Assembly (NCBI RefSeq): GCF_020177595.1
Contig: NZ_JAHTBL010000002.1
Span: forward strand, 248,001 to 312,000
Length of the DNA: 64,000 nt
From: Cognatishimia sp. MH4019
GTDB taxonomy: Bacteria > Pseudomonadota > Alphaproteobacteria > Rhodobacterales > Rhodobacteraceae
Reading direction: 5' to 3'
This document shows, one piece after another, positions 9,831 to 18,115 of this stretch. The notes beneath the pieces were generated by a model. The model saw only the letters and a list, made by a program, of their open reading frames with translations. It searched no databases and was not told the DNA's origin. Each line of letters starts with the position of its first letter. Position 1 is the first letter of the stretch. Made by a program: the position numbers and the translations under genes.

Positions 9831-10760
9831 TCAGAGGCTTGTCACCCATGCGATGACAACCGACACGGTGACGATGCTGATCGCGGTCGAAATCAGGATG
9901 GAGGCCGAGACCCGCGTCGGGGCGACCCCGTAGTGTTGGGCCAGAATATAGACGTTGCCCGCGACGGGCAGGGCTGCGGCGGCGATCATGACGCCCGCCG
10001 CATAGGGCTCCACCGGGAAGATCAGAAGGGCTGCGATGGCAACGGCGGCCGGATGCAACACCAGTTTGCAGAACGACAGCCAACCCGCGACAGAGATGCG
10101 TTCGGCGGACTTGCCCGCCAAAGACGCACCAATGGCGAACAGCGCACCGGGCGTGGCGGCGGCACCCAGAATGGCGAGGAACTCGTTGACGGGACCTGGG
10201 ATCGGCAGCGCAAAGCTGGACCATAAAAGCCCCAAGGCAATTGAGACGATCATGGGGTTTTTCAGCAAGCCCAGGCCGATGGTTTTCAGAATGCCCAATG
10301 AGGGCCGCCCGTCGCGCGAGCCGGTAATGAGGATCACGATGAGGCTGCCGAAGACCACCAGATCGACGGCCAGCACCATCAGCACCGGCCCCACCGCGTT
10401 CTCGCCCAAGAGAAGCGCCAGCATGGGAATGCCCAGAAAGCCCACATTGCCAATCACCGCGCATTGCGCCTCAACCGCCGCTTCCTCGATCCCGCGCCAA
10501 CGCACCAGCGCCACGGCCGTTGCGATCAGGTACACCAAAGCGGTGCCCCACAGATACGCGCCCACGAAGGTCCAATCGAGCACATCCGCAATCGACAGGT
10601 TTGCCGCAAAGCGAAACAGCATCGCCGACAGCGCGAAGTAAAAGACGAATTTCGTGAGATAGGCGGTGGCCTCGGCAGTGAAAAACTTGGTGCGGCCCGC
10701 CCAGTACCCCAGAGCGATCAGCGCGAAGAACGGCAGTGTTTTCAGGAAGATCGCCAGCAT
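9831..10760 (-). CDS. AEC family transporter (auxin efflux carrier-like)
   Basis: A 309-residue membrane protein with about ten hydrophobic segments and the AEC pattern. It begins with MLAIFLKTLPFFALIALGYWAGR, has a central GNVGFLGIPMLALLLGE, and ends with PVAGNVYILAQHYGVAPTRVSASILISTAISIVTV. Bacterial members move malonate, malate or similar organic acids, but the substrate cannot be told here. Its start is 47 bases from a palindromic site (10803-10824) that may bind the nearby TetR protein. It lies 38 bases before fghA on the same strand and may head that operon. Confidence 0.85.
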   Translation of the reverse strand: MLAIFLKTLPFFALIALGYWAGRTKFFTAEATAYLTKFVFYFALSAMLFRFAANLSIADVLDWTFVGAYLWGTALVYLIATAVALVRWRGIEEAAVEAQCAVIGNVGFLGIPMLALLLGENAVGPVLMVLAVDLVVFGSLIVILITGSRDGRPSLGILKTIGLGLLKNPMIVSIALGLLWSSFALPIPGPVNEFLAILGAAATPGALFAIGASLAGKSAERISVAGWLSFCKLVLHPAAVAIAALLIFPVEPYAAGVMIAAAALPVAGNVYILAQHYGVAPTRVSASILISTAISIVTVSVVIAWVTSL

Positions 10761-10802
10761 GCTCGCGGCTTATCACGCAGTACAGAGTGAGTCATTTGCA
10801 AA

Positions 10803-10824
10803 AAATGAACCGATTAGTTCATTT
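10803..10824. promoter_or_regulatory. TetR-type operator candidate, site 1
   Basis: A 22-bp perfect inverted repeat with 8-bp arms (AAATGAAC / GTTCATTT) and a 6-bp spacer. Its core on the minus strand is AACTAATCGGTT. Two related 12-mers occur at 10841-10852 and 11142-11153. The site lies between the divergent AEC and secreted-peptide genes, so it could serve either. Confidence 0.55.
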
Positions 10825-10829
10825 CGCCC

Positions 10830-10858
10830 TTGAAGAACTAAACTGATGGGTTTAGCTA
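10830..10858 (+). promoter_or_regulatory. Candidate promoter of the secreted-peptide gene with TetR site 2
   Basis: A TTGAAG at 10830-10835 is followed 17 bases later by a weak TAGCTA at 10853-10858. Between them lies AACTGATGGGTT (10841-10852), which also forms an inverted repeat CTAAAC-N6-GTTTAG at 10838-10855. It differs from site 1 at two positions. The placement between promoter elements mirrors site 3 in front of tetR. Confidence 0.45.
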
Positions 10859-10887
10859 AAGGTTGTAACAAGAAACGAGGTTTCCTT

Positions 10888-11070
10888 ATGACTGCCCTCA
10901 AACTCCTCCTGTCAGCCAGTCTGATCGCAGCGGCCACCAGCGCCTTTGCCTTCACCGAAAGCTTTAGTCTGCCGATCCTTACCTTCCCCGAGGACGACGA
11001 CATTATCAGCACGCAATCGTGCGAAACGGACCCCCAGACCGGTGTCTTGATTTGCGGCACCGGCGACTAG
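10888..11070 (+). CDS. Small secreted acidic peptide of unknown function (60 aa)
   Basis: A 60-residue protein with a clear signal peptide (MTALKLLLSASLIAAATSAFA, likely cleaved after AFA). The mature part is about 39 residues, rich in Asp and Glu, with two cysteines (SCETDP and LICG) that could form a disulfide. The ATG at 10888 has an ACGAGG ribosome site seven bases before it; the in-frame codon at 10846 lacks one. A strong terminator follows 21 bases after the stop, so this is a single-gene unit. I do not recognise a family. Context with TetR-like operators suggests inducible expression. Confidence 0.65.
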   Translation: MTALKLLLSASLIAAATSAFAFTESFSLPILTFPEDDDIISTQSCETDPQTGVLICGTGD

Positions 11071-11091
11071 CCCTCCGCTCCCTGGGCTGGA

Positions 11092-11125
11092 AAGAGGCGG
11101 GAACCCTACCCGCCTCTTTTTCGTT
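11092..11125 (+). terminator. Rho-independent terminator
   Basis: A perfect 10-bp stem (AAGAGGCGGG with CCCGCCTCTT) with a 7-base loop runs directly into a T-rich tract. It ends the secreted-peptide transcript and insulates it from the downstream tetR gene. Confidence 0.9.
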
Positions 11126-11129
11126 TTTC

Positions 11130-11159
11130 TTGCTGATATTGAACTCTTCGGTTTATAAC
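11130..11159 (+). promoter_or_regulatory. tetR promoter with TetR operator candidate, site 3
   Basis: A TTGCTG (11130-11135) and TATAAC (11154-11159) are 18 bases apart. The 12-mer AACTCTTCGGTT at 11142-11153 fills the spacer and differs from the core of site 1 at two positions. This layout predicts negative autoregulation by the TetR protein encoded 26 bases downstream. Confidence 0.5.
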
Positions 11160-11184
11160 GAAGGCTTCTCAGGGAAGGATGAAA

Positions 11185-11802
11185 ATGGCTGACGGTGCCA
11201 CCCAGATCAAACGGGGACGCAAATTCGATCAGGTTTTGGAAGGCGCGCGCAAAGTATTCATGGCCGATGGTTATGAAGGTGCAAGCGTAGACGACATCGC
11301 CAAATCTGCCGAAGTCTCAAAAGCCACGCTTTACAGTTACTTTCCCGACAAACGCCTCCTTTTCATGGAGGTTGCCCGGATCGAATGTTGTCGCCAGACA
11401 GAGCACGCACTTGAGATCATAGACATGGCGCAACCGGTTCGTGATGTGCTGTGCAATATGTGTCAGCATATGATGAAATTCTTTCTTTCGCCCTTCGGAC
11501 AGCGTGTTTTTCGGATATGCGTCGCCGAAAGTGATCGGTTCCCGGAGCTAGGTCGCGAGTTCTATGAAAGCGGGCCGGGGCATGTTGCGGCTTCGATCAT
11601 GAGCTATTTCGACAGCGCCATCGAGCGCGGAGAGTTGAAGATCGAAGACCGTCGCCTCGCCGCGCATCAGTTGATTGAGCTGTGCAAAGCAGACCTGTTC
11701 CCACGCCTTATTTTTGGCATTGATACAGAATTTTCAGACGCAGAGATTGACCACGTTGTCACTGGTGCGGTCGATTTGTTCCTCGCCCGTTACGCGGCTT
11801 AA
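11185..11802 (+). CDS. TetR/AcrR family transcriptional regulator
   Basis: A 205-residue TetR-family repressor. The N-terminal helix-turn-helix is clear (ARKVFMADGYEGASVDDIAKSAEVSKATLYSYFPDKRLLFMEV, about residues 18-61). The C-terminal half resembles the AefR-type ligand domain (FRICVAESDRFPELGREFYESGPG). I prefer the ATG at 11185, eight bases after GGGAAGG; the ATG at 11179 abuts that site. Candidate operators lie in its own promoter and in front of the secreted-peptide and AEC genes. The ligand is unknown. Confidence 0.9.
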   Translation: MADGATQIKRGRKFDQVLEGARKVFMADGYEGASVDDIAKSAEVSKATLYSYFPDKRLLFMEVARIECCRQTEHALEIIDMAQPVRDVLCNMCQHMMKFFLSPFGQRVFRICVAESDRFPELGREFYESGPGHVAASIMSYFDSAIERGELKIEDRRLAAHQLIELCKADLFPRLIFGIDTEFSDAEIDHVVTGAVDLFLARYAA

Positions 11803-11822
11803 ATCAACGCCTCAACCGCAGG

Positions 11823-12533
11823 CTAGTCGACCCGGCGCACCAGCAATTGATTGCCTGCGCCGGTCTTGGTTTCAAAGATTTTCAACTCACCTACCAGATC
11901 GCTCAGCTTGCGTTTACCGTAGCTGCGCGTGTCGAAATCCGGATTCGCGGCGACGATGAACTGACCAAGCTGTCCCAGCGTGTACCAATCATCCTCCGGG
12001 TCGATGCTGTCCATTGCCTTGAGGATCAGATCGCGTGCCTCGTTCAGCGATTTACCCGATTGCCTGGCCGGTTTGCTTTCACCCTTTGACACGACGTCGC
12101 TGCCGATATTCTCTAGAAAGATGAACCTTTTACAAGCCTTGCGAAACGCATCGGGCGTCTTGCGTTGACCCATCCCGAAAACATCCAGACCCTGCTCGCG
12201 GATACGGCTGGCGAGACGTGTGAAGTCACTGTCTGAACTCACCAGCACGAAGCCGTCAAACCGCCCCGAATGCATCAAATCCATCGCATCAATCACCAGC
12301 GCGATGTCGCTGGCGTTTTTGCCCACCGTATTGGCGGGTTGGTGATGCGGGACCAGACCAAACTCTGCCTGGACCTTCGACCAACCGTTCATCTGGCTGC
12401 TCGAGAAATCCCCATAGCAGCGCCGCACCGATGCCTCCCCCAGTGTCGCGATCTCGTCAAAGATCGCCTTGGTGTATTTCGGTGAGGTGTTGTCCGCGTC
12501 GATCAGCACCGCCAGAAGGTTGGTGTCGGTCAT
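11823..12533 (-). CDS. NYN domain protein with C-terminal OST-HTH/LOTUS-like domain
   Basis: A 236-residue protein of the DUF88/LabA group. The N-terminal NYN (PIN-like nuclease) domain shows the acidic set D12, D14, D76, D101 and D103 in AVLIDADN, DIALVIDAMD and SSDSDFTRLASRIRE. The C-terminal part (about residues 160-234, ARDLILKAMDSIDPEDDWYTLGQLGQFIVAANPDFDTRSYGKRKLSDLV) looks like an OST-HTH/LOTUS RNA-binding domain. Such proteins are predicted RNases. It starts three bases after the frmA stop, so the two are probably co-transcribed, although no functional link is known. Confidence 0.88.
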   Translation of the reverse strand: MTDTNLLAVLIDADNTSPKYTKAIFDEIATLGEASVRRCYGDFSSSQMNGWSKVQAEFGLVPHHQPANTVGKNASDIALVIDAMDLMHSGRFDGFVLVSSDSDFTRLASRIREQGLDVFGMGQRKTPDAFRKACKRFIFLENIGSDVVSKGESKPARQSGKSLNEARDLILKAMDSIDPEDDWYTLGQLGQFIVAANPDFDTRSYGKRKLSDLVGELKIFETKTGAGNQLLVRRVD

Positions 12534-12536
12534 GCT

Positions 12537-13649
<1,113 letters not shown>

Positions 13650-13746
13650 GGGGGGTCCTCCTCAAATTGTTCTGTGACCGTGGGATAGGTTGCGCCTTGA
13701 TGCAAGACCATTGCGTTCGCGCGCGGCTTTGGTCAGGCTGCGCCTC

Positions 13747-14028
13747 ATGAAAAGAATGCTCTTATGTCTGCCCTTGATGGCCTGCGCAGTGGCCCAGCCC
13801 GCCGCGCCCGACATGCCGTCCCTGCCCACGGCGGCAGAGGATACCTGCAACGCCCGCGCTCAAGCCGGGTTGATCGGCGCAGATCGCGATACGCTGGAAA
13901 GCACGCTGATCCTGCAGCCTGTGCGGATCATCACGCCGGGCATGGCGGTGACGATGGATTTCCTGCCGACACGTCTGAACATCGCCTTGAACGAGGCCGA
14001 GCGGGTCGTGCGTCTGAGTTGTGGGTAA
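13747..14028 (+). CDS. I78 family peptidase inhibitor-like protein
   Basis: A 93-residue protein with an N-terminal export signal (MKRMLLCLPLMACAVAQPAA); LMAC may be a lipobox or only part of a signal peptide. The rest fits the potato-inhibitor-like I78 family, with CNARAQAGLIGADRD near the N-terminus and the hallmark RIITPGMAVTMDFLPTRLNI ending in a conserved LSCG. Known relatives inhibit serine peptidases such as elastase; activity here is inferred. The ATG at 13747 starts the signal peptide, and the longer frame from 13690 adds unrelated basic residues. Confidence 0.8.
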   Translation: MKRMLLCLPLMACAVAQPAAPDMPSLPTAAEDTCNARAQAGLIGADRDTLESTLILQPVRIITPGMAVTMDFLPTRLNIALNEAERVVRLSCG

Positions 14029-14221
14029 GGTTCTGACGACGCGGGCTGGGTGGGGGCTGTTGACCGCGCCGTCAGAGATAGAAGCAATGTGCTTCCGATG
14101 CCCCATGGATGCCTTTTGATCGCGGCGGAACTAGGGTCAACGCGGCACCCTTTACAGGCTCTTTCGCGGCAAATTCAGGGCGGCGCTTGATTTGCGACCG
14201 GTTTGCGGCAAGTCTAGTGAG

Positions 14222-14563
14222 ATGAACGTGCAACCGCCGTCCCCCTTTCATGCCAAAATCCCCGAGCAGGTGGCCTTCCACCGAGCCGAGCTTTCGGTGA
14301 TCCTGTCGCTTTACGGGCACATGGTCGCCGCGGGTGAATGGCGCGATTACGGGATTTCGAGCCTCAGCGATGTGGCGATCTTTTCGGTCTTTCGCCGCAC
14401 GGCCGAGCATCCGCTCTACCGGATCGAGAAACGCCCGAAACTGCGGACCAAACAGGGAATGTATGCGGTGATCGGCATGGACGGGCAGGTTCTGAAACGC
14501 GGGCATGATCTGAAAACCGTGCTGCGCGTGTTGGAGCGCAAGCTGATCCGCGCGGTCGAGTAA
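14222..14563 (+). CDS. DUF2794 domain-containing protein
   Basis: A 113-residue cytoplasmic protein. It matches the DUF2794 pattern of alphaproteobacteria: FHRAELSVILSLYGHMVAAGEWRDYGI, then AIFSVFRRTAEHPLYRIEKRPKLRTKQGMYAVIGMDGQVLKRG. The function is unknown. The ATG at 14222 begins the conserved part. The 193-base gap upstream holds a small hairpin (GAAGCA-ATG-TGCTTC at 14081-14095) but no clear terminator. Confidence 0.85.
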   Translation: MNVQPPSPFHAKIPEQVAFHRAELSVILSLYGHMVAAGEWRDYGISSLSDVAIFSVFRRTAEHPLYRIEKRPKLRTKQGMYAVIGMDGQVLKRGHDLKTVLRVLERKLIRAVE

Positions 14564-14569
14564 GCCGCG

Positions 14570-15397
14570 TCAACCTAGCCGTTTTCGCGATGTCACCGGA
14601 CCATCGCCTTGCGCCTCAATCCTCGGGATCGCTGCTTTGATAGGCTCGTAGGCGACCGCCATGTGATGCGCGTTTGCGTGGATCAGCGTCTCTGCATCCA
14701 CCATCATCCCCACATGGCCTTTCCAGAAAAGCAGATCGCCCCGCTGAAGCGGCGCGTCATCGGCCAGTGCCGTGCCCAGCGCACCTTCCTGCAAATCGCT
14801 ATCTCCGGGGCACGCAATATCGCAAGCCAGCAAAGCCGCCTGCACAAGCCCCGAACAGTCGATGCCCCAGACCGTGTTCCCACCCCAAAGATACGGCGTG
14901 CCAAAATGCAGCTGAGCAATCGTCACCGGGTCTTTGAACGGCTGCTCCAACGGGCGCAGATGGGGTTTCGGGATGAACCCACTCTCCACTGCGAAAAACG
15001 TCTTTTCCTCGTAAAGCACCCGCAGGCGCGCCCCAAAGCCCAGCGCCATCAGGTCCGGGCTTTTCATATCAGGCCGCTCATAAACATGCGTGCTGCGCAC
15101 CGCGACGCGGTAATTGGGATCGCTGGGATCGGTCAGGCTCTCGCTCTCCAGATAGCCCACATAGCTGTCCTTAACCGACTGCACGAAGGCATACCCCTCG
15201 CGGTCCTCGAACACGGTCACCTTTTCGCCCCGTTGCAGTTGGCGGTCCCGCCGACCCTGCGGCGCGTGAGTAAGATCGGCAAAAGGCACCGCCAGTTGAC
15301 GCGCCGCCCCCGTAGTGAAGGCTTGCGCCGCCACCTGTCCTTGCAGATGCGCCGCCGCAACACGCGCATTGGCCGGAGTTAGCCTGCGATCTGTCAC
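14570..15397 (-). CDS. NlpC/P60 family (C40) cysteine peptidase with SH3-like domain
   Basis: A 275-residue peptidase that probably cuts the D-gamma-glutamyl-diamino acid bond in peptidoglycan peptides. Two bacterial SH3-like segments are visible (about 56-90 and 98-150), followed by the NlpC/P60 domain with C181 in WGIDCSGLVQ, H228 in WKGHVGMM and a third polar residue near HANAHH. No signal peptide is visible, which fits the recycling or amino-acid-transport-linked subgroup that sits next to leucyl aminopeptidase. Its ATG overlaps the stop of the aminopeptidase gene, so the two are coupled. Confidence 0.92.
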   Translation of the reverse strand: MTDRRLTPANARVAAAHLQGQVAAQAFTTGAARQLAVPFADLTHAPQGRRDRQLQRGEKVTVFEDREGYAFVQSVKDSYVGYLESESLTDPSDPNYRVAVRSTHVYERPDMKSPDLMALGFGARLRVLYEEKTFFAVESGFIPKPHLRPLEQPFKDPVTIAQLHFGTPYLWGGNTVWGIDCSGLVQAALLACDIACPGDSDLQEGALGTALADDAPLQRGDLLFWKGHVGMMVDAETLIHANAHHMAVAYEPIKAAIPRIEAQGDGPVTSRKRLG

Positions 15398-16779
15398 AGG
15401 TTCAACAGCTTGGGCAGCGCATCCAGCACCGCCCGCGCCCCTTGCCCGATACCCCCTTTGGCCCGCGCCGGGGCCGCCGTGGGTTGCCAGCCATAAATGT
15501 CGAAATGCGCATAGCGCGGGCTGTCTGTCACAAAGCGCCGCAAGAAAAGCGCCGCCGTGATCGACCCCGCAAAGCCACCTTTCGGTGCATTGTCCAGATC
15601 GGCGATCCCCGGTTCAATCATGCTCTCGTAAGGTGCATGAAACGGCAATCGCCAGACAGGGTCCTGCGCCTGAACGGCCCCCTCTTCCAAAGCGGCGACA
15701 AAGCCCGCATCATCGCTGAAATACGGCGCAAGGTCCGGCCCCACGGCCACCCGCGCCGCCCCCGTCAACGTCGCCATCGAGATCAGGCAGTCTGGCGTTT
15801 CCTCATCCGCCAGCGCCAACGCATCGGCCAACACCAGACGCCCTTCGGCATCGGTGTTGTTGATCTCCACCGTCAGCCCTTTGCGCGAGGTCAGGATATC
15901 CTGCGGGCGGAACGCCGAGCCATCAATGCTGTTCTCAACCGCCGGGATAAGCACGCGCAGCTGCACCGGCAGCTTCAGCGTCATGATCATCGACGCCAGC
16001 CCCAGCACGGTGGCCGACCCGCCCATGTCTTTCTTCATTAACCCCATCGAGGACCCGGGCTTAATGTTCAGCCCGCCGGTGTCGAAACACACACCCTTGC
16101 CGACCAGCGTCAGGGTCGGCCCATCCTCCCCCCAGCGCATATCGATCAAGCGCGGCGCCGTGGCTGAGGCGCGCCCGACCGTATGGATCATTGGGAAGTT
16201 CTGCTCCAAAAGCGCATCGCCGATTGTGACCTCAATCGCCGCGCCATGAGCCTCTGACAAGCTGCGCGCTGCAGCTTCCAGCGCGTCGGGTCCCATATCC
16301 GAGGTTGGCGTGTTGATCAGATCGCGGGTCAGGGCTTCACCCGCCGCAATCGCCTCAACCCGCGCGGCATCAACGCCCGCAGGTGCTTTCAAAAGCGCCG
16401 CAGCCAGCGGCTGATCCGCATACCGGTCAAACCGATACTGGCTCAGCAACCATCCCAGCGCTTCAACCTCGGCGTCAATCTCGTCCAGACCGCTTTCGAT
16501 ATGATAGGTGCCTGCGGGCAAACCCGCAGCCCCTGCGGCCAGCGCAAACCGCTTGCGCGCGCGATCCTGAGCCGTCCCAAGCCCCAGCAAAACCGCTTCC
16601 GGCGCACCGTTTTCGTCAGGCAACATCAGCGTCTTGCCAAACCGGCCCGCAAAACCCTGCGCGTCAATCCAGTTGCGCGCCCGTGCTGTAGCCGCCTCTG
16701 CCCAATCCCCGACACTGTCAGGGGTTAGCAGATGAATGGGCAAAGATCCGGTGTCAGGATCAGCAAAAGTAAGGGACAT
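15394..16779 (-). CDS. Leucyl aminopeptidase family protein (M17)
   Basis: A 461-residue M17 metallo-aminopeptidase that removes N-terminal residues from peptides in the cytoplasm. The catalytic domain shows the VGKGVCFDTGGLNIKPGSSM block, DMGGSA, and the signature NTDAEGRLVLADAL, which carries metal ligands. I chose the ATG at 16779 (MSLTFADPD); the frame extends 20 codons upstream but without family-like sequence. It precedes the NlpC/P60 gene and together they could degrade muropeptide-derived peptides. Confidence 0.93.
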   Translation of the reverse strand: MSLTFADPDTGSLPIHLLTPDSVGDWAEAATARARNWIDAQGFAGRFGKTLMLPDENGAPEAVLLGLGTAQDRARKRFALAAGAAGLPAGTYHIESGLDEIDAEVEALGWLLSQYRFDRYADQPLAAALLKAPAGVDAARVEAIAAGEALTRDLINTPTSDMGPDALEAAARSLSEAHGAAIEVTIGDALLEQNFPMIHTVGRASATAPRLIDMRWGEDGPTLTLVGKGVCFDTGGLNIKPGSSMGLMKKDMGGSATVLGLASMIMTLKLPVQLRVLIPAVENSIDGSAFRPQDILTSRKGLTVEINNTDAEGRLVLADALALADEETPDCLISMATLTGAARVAVGPDLAPYFSDDAGFVAALEEGAVQAQDPVWRLPFHAPYESMIEPGIADLDNAPKGGFAGSITAALFLRRFVTDSPRYAHFDIYGWQPTAAPARAKGGIGQGARAVLDALPKLLNL

Positions 16780-16845
16780 GCAGAGCGGCCTTGTTAGATG
16801 ATATTCACCGCAGACTAGCCTGCACCGGCCCGGCTGCAAGTCCCA

Positions 16846-17256
16846 TCACACGCTCATATCGCGAATGTCCCATACGGCCGTGACCGAGCTTTCCCCGATC
16901 CGCTGCAGGCGCATTACTACGGCCAGCAACGCCACGCGGTCATGCCCCACGGCACAGTCGGCAACATCCTCCGCCACGCGCGCCAAGGTCGCCAACCCCA
17001 CCTGATCCGAGATCGCCACAAGCGATCGGGCCAGCTTGCGCACCCGTTCCAGATCCGCTGCATCATAGGCCGCATTCACCTTGGCCAACCGCAAAGAGAT
17101 CTCCTCCATCGCGCGGCACACCATATCTTCGGCCCCTTGCTGACCCAGCTGCACAAACAGTTCGGCCAATCGGTCCGGGTCCAATCGGACCTCTTCACAA
17201 AGCTCCAGTCGCGTAATCGCATTCACCACATCACCCACTTGTTCACGCCCCCACAT
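16846..17256 (-). CDS. Hypothetical protein, Hpt-like helical domain without the phospho-His
   Basis: A 136-residue, all-helical, acidic protein without signal or membrane segments. The middle (LAKVNAAYDAADLERVRKLARSLVAISDQVGLATLARVAEDVADC, about 54-98) has the spacing of a histidine phosphotransfer helix pair, but the position normally filled by the phospho-accepting His in A-H-x-L-K is Arg (ARSLVAISDQVG). If this likeness is right, it cannot accept phosphate there and could instead bind or block a receiver domain. The likeness is my reading and weak. It lies 66 bases upstream of the aminopeptidase gene on the same strand. Confidence 0.55.
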   Translation of the reverse strand: MWGREQVGDVVNAITRLELCEEVRLDPDRLAELFVQLGQQGAEDMVCRAMEEISLRLAKVNAAYDAADLERVRKLARSLVAISDQVGLATLARVAEDVADCAVGHDRVALLAVVMRLQRIGESSVTAVWDIRDMSV

Positions 17257-17375
17257 GCGGCATGTCTATCCCCAACAGGATTTCCAATTCGTTCAACTGC
17301 GACGCAATAATCGCTCGAATTTAACGTAAAACAGGCCTAAGAGGAGACAGCCGCAAAGACAGATCGCCAAACAAA

Positions 17376-18026
17376 ATGCAAAACGCCAAACCCCTTCCCG
17401 CCTATTTGATCCAACGCTATCAGGGCTGGCGCGCCACGACCTATTCCGAAAACCAAACCTGGTATCGTCGCCTCGCCGAGGAAGGCCAACGCCCCCGCGC
17501 GATGATCATCTCATGCTGCGACAGCCGGGTGCATGTCACATCGATCTTCGGCGCAGATCAGGGCGAGTTCTTCATCCACCGCAACATCGCCAACCTCGTG
17601 CCGCCCTATTCGCCCAATGGCGATCACCATGGCACATCAGCGGCGGTCGAATACGCGGTCACAGCGCTGAAAGTCGCTCATATCATCGTGCTGGGCCACT
17701 CCAACTGCGGCGGTGTCCGCGGCTGCCATGACATGTGCGGCGGCCATGCCCCCGAACTGGAAAAAGACACCAGCTTTGTCGGTCGCTGGATGGATATCCT
17801 GCGCCCCGGCTACGAAAAGGTCAAAGACATCTCCGATGAGGCCGCCCGCATCGACGCGCTGGAAAAAGAGGCTGTCCTCGTCTCCGTCAACAACCTCGCC
17901 AGCTTCCCCTTCGTCAAAGAGGCCCGTGACAAGGGCGAGTTGACCCTACATGGCGTCTGGACCGACATCGCCATGGGAACACTGCAATTCTACAATCCAG
18001 CGACACAAAAGTTCGAGGCCTGCTGA
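17376..18026 (+). CDS. Beta-class carbonic anhydrase
   Basis: This enzyme interconverts CO2 and bicarbonate. The 216-residue protein has the beta-class zinc site: C47 in the C-x-D-S-R motif (CCDSR), H108 and C111 (GHSNCGG), with D49 and R51 as the Asp-Arg dyad. Length is typical. It stands alone between two leftward genes. A SulP transporter (21.8 kb) and the DabA/DabB pair (25.7 kb) lie nearby and may share the bicarbonate-supply task. Confidence 0.95.
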   Translation: MQNAKPLPAYLIQRYQGWRATTYSENQTWYRRLAEEGQRPRAMIISCCDSRVHVTSIFGADQGEFFIHRNIANLVPPYSPNGDHHGTSAAVEYAVTALKVAHIIVLGHSNCGGVRGCHDMCGGHAPELEKDTSFVGRWMDILRPGYEKVKDISDEAARIDALEKEAVLVSVNNLASFPFVKEARDKGELTLHGVWTDIAMGTLQFYNPATQKFEAC

Positions 18027-18039
18027 CACCGGCTCAGGA

Positions 18040-18113
18040 TTTCATTTTTGCAAAAATACTCTGGGGGTGCGGGGGCAAAGCCCCCGCGAAGCGATTTGGC
18101 GAAGCCAAAGCGC
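18040..18113 (-). repeat. Intergenic hairpin repeat after asd
   Basis: Read leftward from the asd stop, this element has a hairpin TTTGGC-TTC-GCCAAA, a second hairpin GCGGGGGC-TTT-GCCCCCGC (18069-18087), and then GAGTATTTTTGCA. A close relative lies after the PfkB gene (24676-24737), and looser copies of the GAG(G)TATTT part follow the Usp, helicase and HupE genes. It probably ends transcription from asd and perhaps the carbonic anhydrase gene on the other side. Confidence 0.65.
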
Positions 18114-18115
18114 AA

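Noticed and set aside
14081-14095. Terminator after the I78 inhibitor gene
   Set aside because: The GAAGCA/TGCTTC hairpin is short with a 3-base loop and is not followed by a T-tract.
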